64,000 nucleotides of DNA from Rubrivivax sp. (GTDB lineage: Bacteria > Pseudomonadota > Gammaproteobacteria > Burkholderiales > Burkholderiaceae_C), in assembly GCA_019635285.1 (NCBI GenBank), contig JAHBZS010000008.1, forward strand, positions 1 to 64,000, given 5' to 3'. The notes below the pieces were generated by a model. The model was not told where the DNA came from, did not search any database, and saw only the letters and a list, made by a program, of their open reading frames with translations. Position numbers and translations under genes: made by a program. Positions 1 through 7,993 of this stretch are shown one piece after another. The number at the start of each line of letters is the position of its first letter. Within the stretch, counting starts at the first letter, position 1.

Positions 1-52
1 GAAGGGGGCGTTCGCTCCTGGATTTATTCAATTTAGGAACCAACGTCTACCA

Positions 53-478
53 ATGAAGGTCCTGAACCTGCGTTGCGCCAACGGCCATGGCTTCGAAGGC
101 TGGTTCGCATCGGACGATGAGTTCATGTCGCAGAACGGTGGTGGGCTGATCGAGTGCCCGCTGTGCGCCGACCGCATCATCAGCCGGCTGCCCAGCGCGC
201 CGCGGCTGAACCTGTCGGGGCAGCGCGAACCGGCAGAGCCGGTGGCGGCCGCCCAGTTGCAGGCGCAGTGGATGCAAGCCGTGCGCCACATGCTCGAGCA
301 CACCGACGACGTCGGCGAGCGCTTCCCAGAGGAAGCGCGGCGCATCCACTACGGCGAGATCGAGGCCCGCGGCATTCGCGGCAAGGCCAACGCCGACGAG
401 CGCCGCGCGCTGCTTGAAGAGGGCATCGAGGTCATGTCGCTGCCCATGCCCTCGGCGCTGAAGGGGCCGGTGCAGTAG
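53..478 (+). CDS. DUF1178 family protein
   Basis: A 141-residue protein of the DUF1178 family, common in alpha- and betaproteobacteria and of unknown function. The N-terminus carries Cys8 (LRCANGHGFEGWF) and a CPLC pair at about residues 35-38, arranged like a small zinc ribbon. The middle is a hydrophilic alpha-helical stretch and the C-terminal quarter contains EEARRIHYGE, typical of the family. The start follows an AT-richer leader and is the first ATG of the frame. Its last 47 bases overlap the 3' end of the convergent acetyltransferase gene. Zinc binding is inferred from the cysteines only. Confidence 0.88.
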   Translation: MKVLNLRCANGHGFEGWFASDDEFMSQNGGGLIECPLCADRIISRLPSAPRLNLSGQREPAEPVAAAQLQAQWMQAVRHMLEHTDDVGERFPEEARRIHYGEIEARGIRGKANADERRALLEEGIEVMSLPMPSALKGPVQ

Positions 479-1049
479 CCGGCAGCGCGCTTTGCTGGGC
501 GGTGCGCGATAGCGCCCGCTGCACGCGCACCACCTGCGCGCCGCCGTCCGGATGGCGCGCGATCTGGAAGCCCGCGCTGCGCGCCAGCGACAGCATCGCC
601 TGGTTCGTCGCCAGCACGTCGCCCACCATGCGCTCCAGCCCGGCCTCGGCGGCGGCTTGCATCAAGGCCTGCAGCAGGCGCCGCGCCAGCCCCAGGTGCC
701 GCCAGTCGTCGGCGACGACCAGGGCAAACTCGCAGTCGCGCCCCGAGGCGTCGACCACGTAGCGCGCCTCGGCCACCGCCAGTGCCTGATCGCCGCTGAA
801 GGTCTCGGCGATCAACGCGTGCTGGTGCCGGTAGTCGATCTGCGTCAGCCGCTCCAGCCAGCCCTGCGGCAGCTCGCGGATCGGCGCGAAGAAGCGCTGG
901 TAGCGCGACGCCGGCGACAGCGCGCGCACCATCGCCTGCTCCAGTTCCGCGTCCTGCGGCAGCACCGGCCGCACCGTGACGCGCTGGCCGCCGGGCAGGT
1001 GCCAGACGTCGATCCAGCACGTCGGGTAGCGTTCGATGGTGTAGCGCAT
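432..1049 (-). CDS. GNAT family N-acetyltransferase
   Basis: A 205-residue protein with one GNAT acetyltransferase fold at about residues 22-175. The acetyl-CoA loop is recognisable as DDWRHLGLARRLLQAL (about 113-128), a variant of the usual Q/RxxGxG/A signature, followed by the helix and the strand ending in LARSAGFQI. The N-terminus RYPTCWIDVWHLPGGQRVTVRPVLPQDAEL is typical of stand-alone GNAT proteins that read as 'xxVxLRPIxPxD'. The last 30 residues are low-complexity Ala/Pro and run over the 3' end of the DUF1178 gene, so the C-terminus may be non-conserved. The substrate cannot be told from sequence. Confidence 0.85.
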   Translation of the reverse strand: MRYTIERYPTCWIDVWHLPGGQRVTVRPVLPQDAELEQAMVRALSPASRYQRFFAPIRELPQGWLERLTQIDYRHQHALIAETFSGDQALAVAEARYVVDASGRDCEFALVVADDWRHLGLARRLLQALMQAAAEAGLERMVGDVLATNQAMLSLARSAGFQIARHPDGGAQVVRVQRALSRTAQQSALPATAPAPSAPRAWAAT

Positions 1050-1065
1050 GGGGGCCTCTGCAGGG

Positions 1066-1305
1066 TCAGTGCGTGCGTGACGACAGCGCGAAGCGTGCGT
1101 CGCTCATGGCGAAGAGCAGGCTGACGCCGTCGCGCTCGATCAGGGCTTCGTCGCCCGCCTCGAGCACGATGTCGCGCGGGTCGCTCTCCTGCGTCAGCCA
1201 CAAGGTGCCTTGCAGGCACTGCACCAGCGTGCCCTTGCCGTCGACCACGCGCTGCAGGGTGTTGCGCGCCAGGACATTCGAGGACAGCTTCAGGTCGGTG
1301 TTCAT
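1066..1305 (-). CDS. DUF2917 domain-containing protein
   Basis: A 79-residue protein matching the DUF2917 family of small betaproteobacterial proteins: LQRVVDGKGTLVQCLQGTLWLTQESDPRDIVLEAGDEALIERDGVSLLFAM forms the beta-rich, cupin-like core. The start at 1305 is chosen because a strong Shine-Dalgarno (AAAGGAGT) lies 6 bases upstream; an open frame continues upstream but lacks one. The gene is divergent from the LysR regulator at 1454. A 12-bp near-palindrome (TTTGCATGCAGA, 1317-1328) overlaps its ribosome-binding site. The frequent divergence of DUF2917 genes from LysR genes suggests that this is the regulator's target, which is an inference. Confidence 0.85.
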   Translation of the reverse strand: MNTDLKLSSNVLARNTLQRVVDGKGTLVQCLQGTLWLTQESDPRDIVLEAGDEALIERDGVSLLFAMSDARFALSSRTH

Positions 1306-1316
1306 GCGGGACTCCT

Positions 1317-1328
1317 TTTGCATGCAGA
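1317..1328. promoter_or_regulatory. Operator-like half of a repeated palindrome
   Basis: TTTGCATGCAGA, one mismatch from the perfect palindrome TTTGCATGCAAA found at 1425-1436. It overlaps the Shine-Dalgarno of the DUF2917 gene. Two copies of the word in one divergent promoter region suggest a binding site for the adjacent LysR regulator. Confidence 0.45.
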
Positions 1329-1424
1329 ATTGGCATTCCTGCCGGGTGCTCCAGGGCTTTTGATTCCGGAGTGGCGCCAGTGTCTGCGCGTGCGACCCAT
1401 ATCTCAAACGGTATTTCGGAATGG

Positions 1425-1436
1425 TTTGCATGCAAA
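1425..1436. promoter_or_regulatory. Perfect 12-bp palindrome upstream of LysR gene
   Basis: TTTGCATGCAAA, a perfect dyad 108 bp from its near-copy at 1317. It lies inside the first few codons if the LysR gene starts at 1421, but upstream of the gene if it starts at 1454. This supports the downstream start and suggests autoregulation. Confidence 0.5.
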
Positions 1437-1453
1437 TTCTGAATGCCCAATCG

Positions 1454-2383
1454 ATGCGCAACCGCCAGTACGACCTGCCGCCGCTGGACCAGCTCGAAGC
1501 CTTCGAGGCCGCGGCGCGGCACCTGAGCTTCACCAAGGCCGCCGACGAGCTGGCGCTGACGCAGTCGGCGGTGAGCCGCCAGGTGGCCGCGCTGGAGGCC
1601 TTCTACGGCACCCCGTTGTTCCAGCGCCTGCACCGCGCGCTGCGCCTCAGCGACGCGGGCCAGCTGCTGCAGCGCACGGTGGTCGACGTGCTGCAACGGC
1701 TGCACCAGGCCAGCGGGCAGTTGCGTGGCGAGCAGCGTGCGAAGACCGTGGTGGTCACCACCACCGCCGGCTTTGCGGGGCTGTGGCTGATTCCGCGTCT
1801 GGCCGGCTTCGCGGCCTCGCGGCCCGAGGTGGATGTGCGCATCTCGGCCAGCAACACGCTCATCAACCTCGACCGCGACGGCGTGGACGTGGCCATCCGC
1901 TACCACTCGCAGGAAGGTGCCGGCGTCGACAGCCACCGCCTGTTCGGCGACAGCTTCGTGCCGGTGTGCAGCCCGCGGCTGCTGCGCGACAAGTCGCGCC
2001 CGCTCAAGCGGCCCGAAGACCTGCGCCTGCATTGCCTGCTGCACATGGACTATGGCCCCGGCCCCGGCACCGAGCTGCTCGAATGGCCGCCGTGGTTGCG
2101 GGCCATGAACCTCGAAGGCCTGAAGCCCGCGCGCGTGCTGCACTTCTCGCAGTACGACCAGGTGGTGCAGGCGGCGGTCGCCGGGCAGGGCGTGGCACTG
2201 GGCCGGCTGCCGCTGATCGGCGATCTGCTGCGCCAGCGCAAGCTGGTGCTGCCCTTCAAGAAGAGCGTGATGTCGCCGCGCGCGTACTACGTGCTGCAGT
2301 CGGGCGCCTCGCGCCGCAAGCCCGAGGTGCGGGAGTTCCTGGAATGGCTGCTGGCCGAGGCCGCGGCGGACGCCGCCGCGTAG
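1454..2383 (+). CDS. LysR family transcriptional regulator (GcvA-like)
   Basis: A LysR-type regulator of about 309 residues. The N-terminal winged helix-turn-helix reads LPPLDQLEAFEAAARHLSFTKAADELALTQSAVSRQVAALE, the form seen in the GcvA-like subgroup. The C-terminal effector-binding domain (about residues 90-300) contains the usual DRDGVDVAIRY motif. Translation could begin at 1421 (MVCMQIL), but relatives begin just before the DLPPL segment, so 1454 is preferred. The gene is divergent from the DUF2917 gene, and two palindromic TTTGCATGCA sites lie between them. The effector is unknown. Confidence 0.88.
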   Translation: MRNRQYDLPPLDQLEAFEAAARHLSFTKAADELALTQSAVSRQVAALEAFYGTPLFQRLHRALRLSDAGQLLQRTVVDVLQRLHQASGQLRGEQRAKTVVVTTTAGFAGLWLIPRLAGFAASRPEVDVRISASNTLINLDRDGVDVAIRYHSQEGAGVDSHRLFGDSFVPVCSPRLLRDKSRPLKRPEDLRLHCLLHMDYGPGPGTELLEWPPWLRAMNLEGLKPARVLHFSQYDQVVQAAVAGQGVALGRLPLIGDLLRQRKLVLPFKKSVMSPRAYYVLQSGASRRKPEVREFLEWLLAEAAADAAA

Positions 2384-3790
2384 CTACAGCACCCGTCCGG
2401 GGTTCAGGCGGCCCTGCGGGTCCAGCGCCTGCTTGATGGCGCGCATCAGCTGCAGGGCCACCGGCGACTTGCGCTGCGCCAGTTCGTCGCGCTTGAGTGC
2501 GCCGACCCCATGCTCCGCGGAGATCGAGCCGCCCACCGCGCACACGGCGTCGTAGACCAGCGTGTTCACCGCATGCTCGTGCTGGGCCATGAAGGCCTGG
2601 GCCGTCTGGCCGTCGGGCGCCTGCACGTTGTAGTGCAGGTTGCCGTCCCCCAGGTGGCCGAAGTTCACCAGCCGCACGCCGGGGAAGGCCCGCGCCAGCG
2701 CGGCGTCGGTGGCGGCGCAGAAGGCGGGGATGGCCGACACCGGCAGCGCGATGTCGTGTTTGATGTTCGGCCCCTCCTGTGCCTGCGCCAGCGGGATCGA
2801 TTCGCGCAGGTGCCACAGGCCGTGCGACTGCGTCAGGCTTTCGGCCACCACCGCGTCGTCGATCACCCGGGCCTCCAGTGCGGCCTCCAGCAGCGCCTCG
2901 AAACGCGTGCGGGCCTGCTGCTCGCCTTCGCTGTCCGACTGCTCCAGCAGCACGGTCCACGCGGCCTGCGGCAGCGGTTGCGGCAGGGCAGGGAAGTGCT
3001 GCGCCACCAGGTCCAGCGAAAAGCGGTTCATCACCTCGAAGCCGGTGAGCGCCGCGCCCAGCCGCGCCTGCGCCAGGCCGAGCAAGGCCACGCATTGCTC
3101 GAGCGATGCGGTCGCGGCCAGCGCGGTGGTCACCGCCGCCGGCAGCGGGCTGAGCTTCAGCGTGGCCGCGGTGATGATGCCCAGCGTGCCTTCGCTGCCG
3201 ATGAACAGGTCGCGCAGGTCGTAGCCGGTGTTGTCCTTGCGCAGGCCGGACAGGCCGTCCCACACCTGGCCGTCGGCCGTGACCACCTCCAGCCCCAGGC
3301 ACAGCTCGCGCGCATTGCCGAAGCGCAGCACCTGGGTGCCGCCGGCGTTGGTCGCCAGGTTGCCGCCGATGGTGCAGCTGCCTTCGGCGGCCAGGCTCAG
3401 CGGGAACAGCAGGCCGGCATCCGCCGCGGCCTGCTGCACCGCCTGCAGCACGCAGCCGGCTTCGGCCGTCAGGGTCAGGTTGGCGCGGTCGATGTCGCGC
3501 ACCCGGTTCAGCCGCGTCAGGCTCAGCAGCAGCTGCGTGCCGCTGGCATCGGGCACGCCACCACCCACCAGGCCGGTGTTGCCGCCTTGCGGCACGACGC
3601 TGGCGCCGTGTGCGGCGCAGGCGCGCAGCACCGCCGCCACCTGCGCGGTGTCGGCCGGCCGCAGCACCGCCAGCGCGCGGCCGCGGTAGCGCTTGCGCCA
3701 GTCCAGTTCCCAGGCCGACAGGTCGCCCTCGGTCAACACGTGATCGGCGCCGATGGCGGCGCGCAGCGCCTGCAGCAGGGCCTGGCTCAT
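2384..3790 (-). CDS. FAD-linked oxidase (GlcD / D-2-hydroxyacid dehydrogenase family)
   Basis: A 468-residue flavoprotein of the VAO/PCMH fold. The FAD-binding half (about residues 35-215) includes PQGGNTGLVGGGVPDASG, the PP-loop, and GSEGTLGI near its end. The C-terminal FAD-oxidase domain ends with the family signature LNPGRVL. Members oxidise D-lactate, glycolate or D-2-hydroxyglutarate and pass electrons to quinone or cytochrome c; the residues visible do not decide which. The gene begins with ATGA overlapping the stop of the upstream DUF2069 gene, so the two are probably translationally coupled. It is convergent with the LysR gene and touches its end. Confidence 0.88.
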   Translation of the reverse strand: MSQALLQALRAAIGADHVLTEGDLSAWELDWRKRYRGRALAVLRPADTAQVAAVLRACAAHGASVVPQGGNTGLVGGGVPDASGTQLLLSLTRLNRVRDIDRANLTLTAEAGCVLQAVQQAAADAGLLFPLSLAAEGSCTIGGNLATNAGGTQVLRFGNARELCLGLEVVTADGQVWDGLSGLRKDNTGYDLRDLFIGSEGTLGIITAATLKLSPLPAAVTTALAATASLEQCVALLGLAQARLGAALTGFEVMNRFSLDLVAQHFPALPQPLPQAAWTVLLEQSDSEGEQQARTRFEALLEAALEARVIDDAVVAESLTQSHGLWHLRESIPLAQAQEGPNIKHDIALPVSAIPAFCAATDAALARAFPGVRLVNFGHLGDGNLHYNVQAPDGQTAQAFMAQHEHAVNTLVYDAVCAVGGSISAEHGVGALKRDELAQRKSPVALQLMRAIKQALDPQGRLNPGRVL

Positions 3791-4173
3791 GCGACGGCGG
3801 GGCGCACCAGGCGCCGGCGGACCTGCAGCGCGCAGGCGGCAAACAGCAGCAGGCACAGCAGCACCTGCGCCAGCGCCAGCCGCGCGGACAGCCCGTGTTC
3901 GGTGGTGGCGCGCACGATGCCTTCGGTGACGTACAGCCACAACCCCAGGCTGGTCCAGCGATAGGTGTACAGGCGCCCGCGCCACAGGCCGGGCAGCGGC
4001 AGCAGCAGCGGCACCACCTTCAGTGCCAGCGTGCCGGAGCCGGTGGGCGCCAGCCACAGCTCCCAGCACAGGCCCAGCGCGACCAGCGCCAGCAGGCTGC
4101 CCACCGCCAGCCAGCGCGACCAGCGCAGCACGGGGTCCGAGGCGGGCAACGGAGACGAAGGCGCGGGCGGCAT
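3787..4173 (-). CDS. DUF2069 domain-containing inner-membrane protein
   Basis: A 128-residue membrane protein matching DUF2069. Four hydrophobic segments are visible at about residues 21-40, 48-63, 75-88 and 98-116, separated by short basic loops such as GRLYTYRWTSLGLWLYVTEGIVRA, the family core. Its stop overlaps the ATG of the FAD-linked oxidase by 4 bases. The gene starts only 18 bp from the divergent YihY gene, so the two promoters must overlap or share a short region. Function is unknown. Confidence 0.85.
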   Translation of the reverse strand: MPPAPSSPLPASDPVLRWSRWLAVGSLLALVALGLCWELWLAPTGSGTLALKVVPLLLPLPGLWRGRLYTYRWTSLGLWLYVTEGIVRATTEHGLSARLALAQVLLCLLLFAACALQVRRRLVRPAVA

Positions 4174-4191
4174 GCTGGCATCATAGCCAGC

Positions 4192-5427
4192 ATGAATTCC
4201 GCCAGCGGCCTGTGGCAAAAGGGCGCGGACCAGCTCGCCAGCCTGCTGCAGACGCTGCGCAACTGGCCGTGGTTCGAGACGGCGCGCACGCTGGGCCGGC
4301 GCTTCCGCGAAGACCGCCTGGGCATCAGCGCCAGCAGCCTGACCTTCACCACCCTGATCGCGCTGGTGCCGCTGCTCACGGTGATGCTGGCGCTGTTCTC
4401 GGCCTTTCCGATGTTCAGCAAGTTCCAGGCGGCGCTGCAGCAGTACTTTCTGCAGGCGCTGGTGCCCGACGGCATCGCCCGGCCGGTGCTGGGCACGCTG
4501 ACGCAGTTCGCGGCCAAGGCCAGCCGCCTGGGCAGCGCCGGCCTGGTGTTCCTGGTGTTCAGCGCACTGGCGCTGATGCTGACCATCGACCGCACGCTCA
4601 ACGCCATCTGGCGCGTGCGCAAGCCGCGGCCCATCGCGCAGCGCGTGCTCGTCTACTGGGCGGCGATCACGCTGGGTCCGCTGCTGCTGGGCATCAGCCT
4701 GACGCTCAGCTCGCTCGCGCTGACGGCCTCGCGCGGCATCGTCGAGACGCTGCCGGGCGGCGTGACGCTGGCGCTGCAGATGCTGGAGTTCGCGCTGCTG
4801 ATGCTCGGCATGTCGGCGCTGTACCGCTACGTGCCCAACACCGACGTGCGCTGGCGGCATGCGCTGGCGGGCGGGCTGTTCGTGGCCGTCGGCCTGGAGG
4901 TGGCCAAGCGCGTGCTCGCCTGGTACGTGGGCGAGGTGCCCGGCATCTCGATGGTCTACGGTGCCTTCGCCACCTTGCCGATCCTGCTGCTGTGGATCTA
5001 CGTGGGCTGGCTGGTCGTGCTCTTCGGCGCGGTCATCGCCGCCTACGCGCCCAGCCTGCAGATGCACCTGGCGCCGCCGCACGACGTGCCCGGCCAGCGC
5101 TTCACCTTGGCCGTCGCGCTGCTGGGCGCGCTGCGCAGCGCCCGCGCGATGCCGCCGCATGGTCTCACGCTGGCCCAGCTGATGACGCGGCTGCACGTCG
5201 ACCCGCTGCAGATCGACGCGCTGATGGCCACGCTGATGCGCCTGGGCTGGGTCGGCCGCATCGAAGGCGATGCCGAGCGCTGCCACGTGCTGCTGTGCGA
5301 GCCGACGACGACGCTGGCCGAGCCGTTGATCGAACAGCTGCTGCTGGCGACCGACCCGCGCACACGCGCCTTCCGCCAGCGTACCGGCCTGGCGCACATG
5401 ACCTTGGCCGAGCTGATCGAGACCTGA
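4192..5427 (+). CDS. YihY/virulence factor BrkB family membrane protein
   Basis: A 411-residue protein. Residues about 30-290 form the six-helix YihY/BrkB core, with the conserved opening FREDRLGISASSLTFTTLIALVPLLTVMLALF, the RTLNAIWRVRKPRP loop and the YGAFATLPILLLWIYVGWLVVLFGA segment. The last 110 residues are soluble and look like a winged-helix tail (HGLTLAQLMTRLHVDPLQIDALMATLMRLGWVGRI), found in the longer betaproteobacterial members. The family was once called ribonuclease BN in error, and its true role is not settled. The start gives a normal N-terminus; the gene is divergent from the DUF2069 gene. Confidence 0.9.
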   Translation: MNSASGLWQKGADQLASLLQTLRNWPWFETARTLGRRFREDRLGISASSLTFTTLIALVPLLTVMLALFSAFPMFSKFQAALQQYFLQALVPDGIARPVLGTLTQFAAKASRLGSAGLVFLVFSALALMLTIDRTLNAIWRVRKPRPIAQRVLVYWAAITLGPLLLGISLTLSSLALTASRGIVETLPGGVTLALQMLEFALLMLGMSALYRYVPNTDVRWRHALAGGLFVAVGLEVAKRVLAWYVGEVPGISMVYGAFATLPILLLWIYVGWLVVLFGAVIAAYAPSLQMHLAPPHDVPGQRFTLAVALLGALRSARAMPPHGLTLAQLMTRLHVDPLQIDALMATLMRLGWVGRIEGDAERCHVLLCEPTTTLAEPLIEQLLLATDPRTRAFRQRTGLAHMTLAELIET

Positions 5428-5537
5428 TCGCGCGCCTGCGAGCCATGCCGAATTGCGATAGCTGCTAGTGCCGATCTGCGGTTGTGATCAGGGCAGGGGC
5501 TGCCCATAATTCCTTCGCCAACCCCGCCCGACCCCGC

Positions 5538-6230
5538 ATGCCCAGCCCGTCCCTGCACTGCATCTCGTCGATGGCGACCCGCCTGCTGCTGGGTGACCTG
5601 GCCGCGCAATGGCAGCAGCGCAGCGGCGTCGAGACGCGGGTCGAATCCGTGGGCGGCGTCGATGCCGCCAAGCGCGTGGCCGCCGGCGAAGCCTTCGACG
5701 TCGTCGTGCTGGCGTCCGACGCGCTGGCCAAGCTGCAGGCCACGGGCCATGTGGTTGCCGGCAGCTGCGTCGACCTGGTGCGCTCGGGCGTGGCGGTCGC
5801 GGTGCGCGCCGGTGCGCCGCGCCCCGACATCGGCAGCGAAACCGCGCTGCGCGACACCGTGCTGGCGGCGCGCGGCATCGGCTATTCCACCGGCCCCAGC
5901 GGCACCGCGCTGCTGCGCCTGTTCGAGCGCTGGGGCGTGGCCGACCGCCTGCGCGAGCAGCTGCGCCAGGCGCCCGCGGGCGTGCCGGTGGGCTCGATGG
6001 TGGCGCAGGGCGAGGTCGAGATCGGCTTCCAGCAGCTGAGCGAGCTGATGCACCTGAGCGGCATCACCGTGCTCGGCGGCATGCCCGAGGGCTGTGCCAT
6101 CGACACCACCTTCAGCGCCGGCCTGTGCAGCGCCGCCACGCAGGCGCAGGCGGCGAGCGCACTGATCGCCTACCTACGCTCGCCCGACACGGCCGAGCTG
6201 AAGCGGCGCCACGGCATGGCGCCGGCCTGA
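5538..6230 (+). CDS. ModA-like substrate-binding protein without signal peptide
   Basis: A protein of about 230 residues with the fold of molybdate-type solute receptors (ModA, SBP_bac_11). Visible pieces are VESVGGVDAAKRVAAGEAFDVVVLASDALAKL near the N-terminus, STGPSGTALLRLFERWGV in the hinge region and GEVEIGFQQLSELMHLSGITVLGGMP near the C-terminus. Unlike true ModA it has no hydrophobic leader from this start or from the only upstream alternative (5484), so it should stay in the cytoplasm. It lies 20 bp upstream of ligJ on the same strand and probably belongs to the lig operon. A sensor or small-molecule-binding role is inferred, not shown. Confidence 0.75.
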   Translation: MPSPSLHCISSMATRLLLGDLAAQWQQRSGVETRVESVGGVDAAKRVAAGEAFDVVVLASDALAKLQATGHVVAGSCVDLVRSGVAVAVRAGAPRPDIGSETALRDTVLAARGIGYSTGPSGTALLRLFERWGVADRLREQLRQAPAGVPVGSMVAQGEVEIGFQQLSELMHLSGITVLGGMPEGCAIDTTFSAGLCSAATQAQAASALIAYLRSPDTAELKRRHGMAPA

Positions 6231-6250
6231 CACTCCCTGGGAGACACACG

Positions 6251-7279
6251 ATGATCATCGACTGCCACGGCCACTACACCACCGCGCCGAAGGCGCTGGA
6301 GGAATGGCGCAACCGGCAGATTGCCGGCATCAAGGACCCGGCGCTGATGCCGAAGGTCAGCGAGCTGAAGATCAGCGACGACGAGCTGCGCGAGACGATC
6401 GAGAAGAACCAGCTGCGCCTGATGAAGGAGCGCGGCAGCGACCTGACGATCTTCAGCCCGCGGGCCAGCTTCATGGCGCACCACATCGGCGACTTCCAGG
6501 TCAGCAGCACCTGGGCGGCGATCTGCAACGAGCTGTGCTTCCGCGTCGCCCAGCTGTTCCCCGACCACTTCATCCCGGCGGCGATGCTGCCGCAGAGCCC
6601 GGGCGTGGACCCGGCCACCTGCATCCCCGAGCTGGTGAAGTGCGTGGAGCAGTACGGCAACGTCGGCATCAACCTGAACCCCGACCCGTCGGGCGGCCAC
6701 TGGACCAGCCCGCCGCTGACCGACCGCCACTGGTACCCGATCTACGAGAAGATGGTCGAGTACGACATTCCGGCGATGGTGCACGTCAGCACCAGTTGCA
6801 ACGCCTGCTTCCACACCACCGGCGCGCACTACCTGAACGCCGACACCACCGCCTTCATGCAGTGCCTGACCGGCGACCTGTTCAAGGACTTCCCGACCCT
6901 GCGCTTCGTCATTCCGCACGGCGGCGGCGCAGTGCCCTACCACTGGGGCCGTTTCCGCGGGCTGGCGCAGGAGCTGAAGAAGCCGCTGCTGCAGGACCAC
7001 CTGCTGAAGAACATCTTCTTCGACACCTGCGTGTACCACCAGCCGGGCATCGACCTGCTGACCAAGGTGATCCCGGTGGACAACATCCTGTTCGCCAGCG
7101 AGATGATCGGCGCGGTGCGCGGCATCGACCCGGAGACCGGGCACTACTACGACGACACCAAGCGCTACATCGAGGCCAGCACCATCGTCGTCGGCGACGA
7201 CCGGCACAAGGTCTACGAAGGCAATGCGCGGCGTGTCTACCCGCGGCTCGACGCCGCACTCAAGGCCAAGGGGAAGTGA
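6251..7279 (+). CDS. ligJ: 4-oxalomesaconate hydratase
   Basis: A 342-residue amidohydrolase-family enzyme matching LigJ, which hydrates 4-oxalomesaconate to 4-carboxy-4-hydroxy-2-oxoadipate in the protocatechuate 4,5-cleavage pathway. The N-terminal [14 protein letters not shown] supplies the H-x-H metal ligands (His6, His8). [18 protein letters not shown] and [11 protein letters not shown] correspond to the further metal-binding and acid/base segments of the family. Length is as expected for LigJ. The next gene, ligK, starts 1 bp after its stop, so the product passes straight to the aldolase encoded alongside. This is distinct from GalB, the unrelated hydratase of Pseudomonas putida. Confidence 0.93.
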   Translation: MIIDCHGHYTTAPKALEEWRNRQIAGIKDPALMPKVSELKISDDELRETIEKNQLRLMKERGSDLTIFSPRASFMAHHIGDFQVSSTWAAICNELCFRVAQLFPDHFIPAAMLPQSPGVDPATCIPELVKCVEQYGNVGINLNPDPSGGHWTSPPLTDRHWYPIYEKMVEYDIPAMVHVSTSCNACFHTTGAHYLNADTTAFMQCLTGDLFKDFPTLRFVIPHGGGAVPYHWGRFRGLAQELKKPLLQDHLLKNIFFDTCVYHQPGIDLLTKVIPVDNILFASEMIGAVRGIDPETGHYYDDTKRYIEASTIVVGDDRHKVYEGNARRVYPRLDAALKAKGK

Positions 7280-7280
7280 G

Positions 7281-7970
7281 ATGAGCAGTTACACCCTGGG
7301 CGTCGTGCGACGCCACATCCAGCGGGCCGATGCGGCCGTCGTGCAGAAGTTGTCGGCTTTCGGCGTGGCCACGGTGCACGAAGCGATGGGCCGCGTCGGC
7401 CTGATGAAGCCCTACATGCGGCCCATCTATGCCGGCGCGCACGTCTGCGGCACGGCGGTGACGGTGCTGCTGCACCCCGGCGACAACTGGATGATGCACG
7501 TCGCCGCCGAGCAGCTGCAGGAAGGCGACGTGGTCGTCGCCGCCTGCACCGCCGAGAACACCGACGGCTTCTTCGGCGACCTGCTGGCCACGTCCTTCCG
7601 CGCGCGCGGCGCCAAGGGCCTGGTCATCGACGGCGGCTGCCGCGACGTCAAGGACCTGACGGCGATGGGCTTCCCGGTGTGGAGCCGGGCCATCAGCGCC
7701 AAGGGCACGATCAAGGCCACGGTGGGCTCGGTCAACGTGCGCGTCATCTGCGCCGGCGCCGAGGTCAACCCCGGCGACGTGGTCATCGCCGACGACGACG
7801 GCGTGTGCATCGTGCCGGTGGCGATGGCCGCCCAGGTGGCCGAGGCGGCCGCCGCGCGCGAGGCCAATGAAGGCGAGAAGCGCGCCAAGCTCGCCGCCGG
7901 CGTGCTGGGCCTGGACATGTACAACATGCGCGGCCCGCTGGAGAAGGCCGGGCTGAAGTACATCGACTGA
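7281..7970 (+). CDS. ligK: 4-carboxy-4-hydroxy-2-oxoadipate aldolase/oxaloacetate decarboxylase
   Basis: A 229-residue class II pyruvate aldolase of the HMG/CHA aldolase (RraA-like) family. It splits 4-carboxy-4-hydroxy-2-oxoadipate to pyruvate and oxaloacetate, the last step of the 4,5-cleavage route, and can decarboxylate oxaloacetate. The active-site loop [22 protein letters not shown] carries the conserved Arg-Asp pair that binds substrate and metal. [20 protein letters not shown] and the flexible C-terminal tail ([17 protein letters not shown]) are also typical of LigK. It starts 1 bp after ligJ and is followed by ligI after a 23-bp gap with an AGGAGG ribosome-binding site. Confidence 0.93.
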   Translation: MSSYTLGVVRRHIQRADAAVVQKLSAFGVATVHEAMGRVGLMKPYMRPIYAGAHVCGTAVTVLLHPGDNWMMHVAAEQLQEGDVVVAACTAENTDGFFGDLLATSFRARGAKGLVIDGGCRDVKDLTAMGFPVWSRAISAKGTIKATVGSVNVRVICAGAEVNPGDVVIADDDGVCIVPVAMAAQVAEAAAAREANEGEKRAKLAAGVLGLDMYNMRGPLEKAGLKYID

Positions 7971-7993
7971 AGCTCTGCATCGAGGAGGGAACG

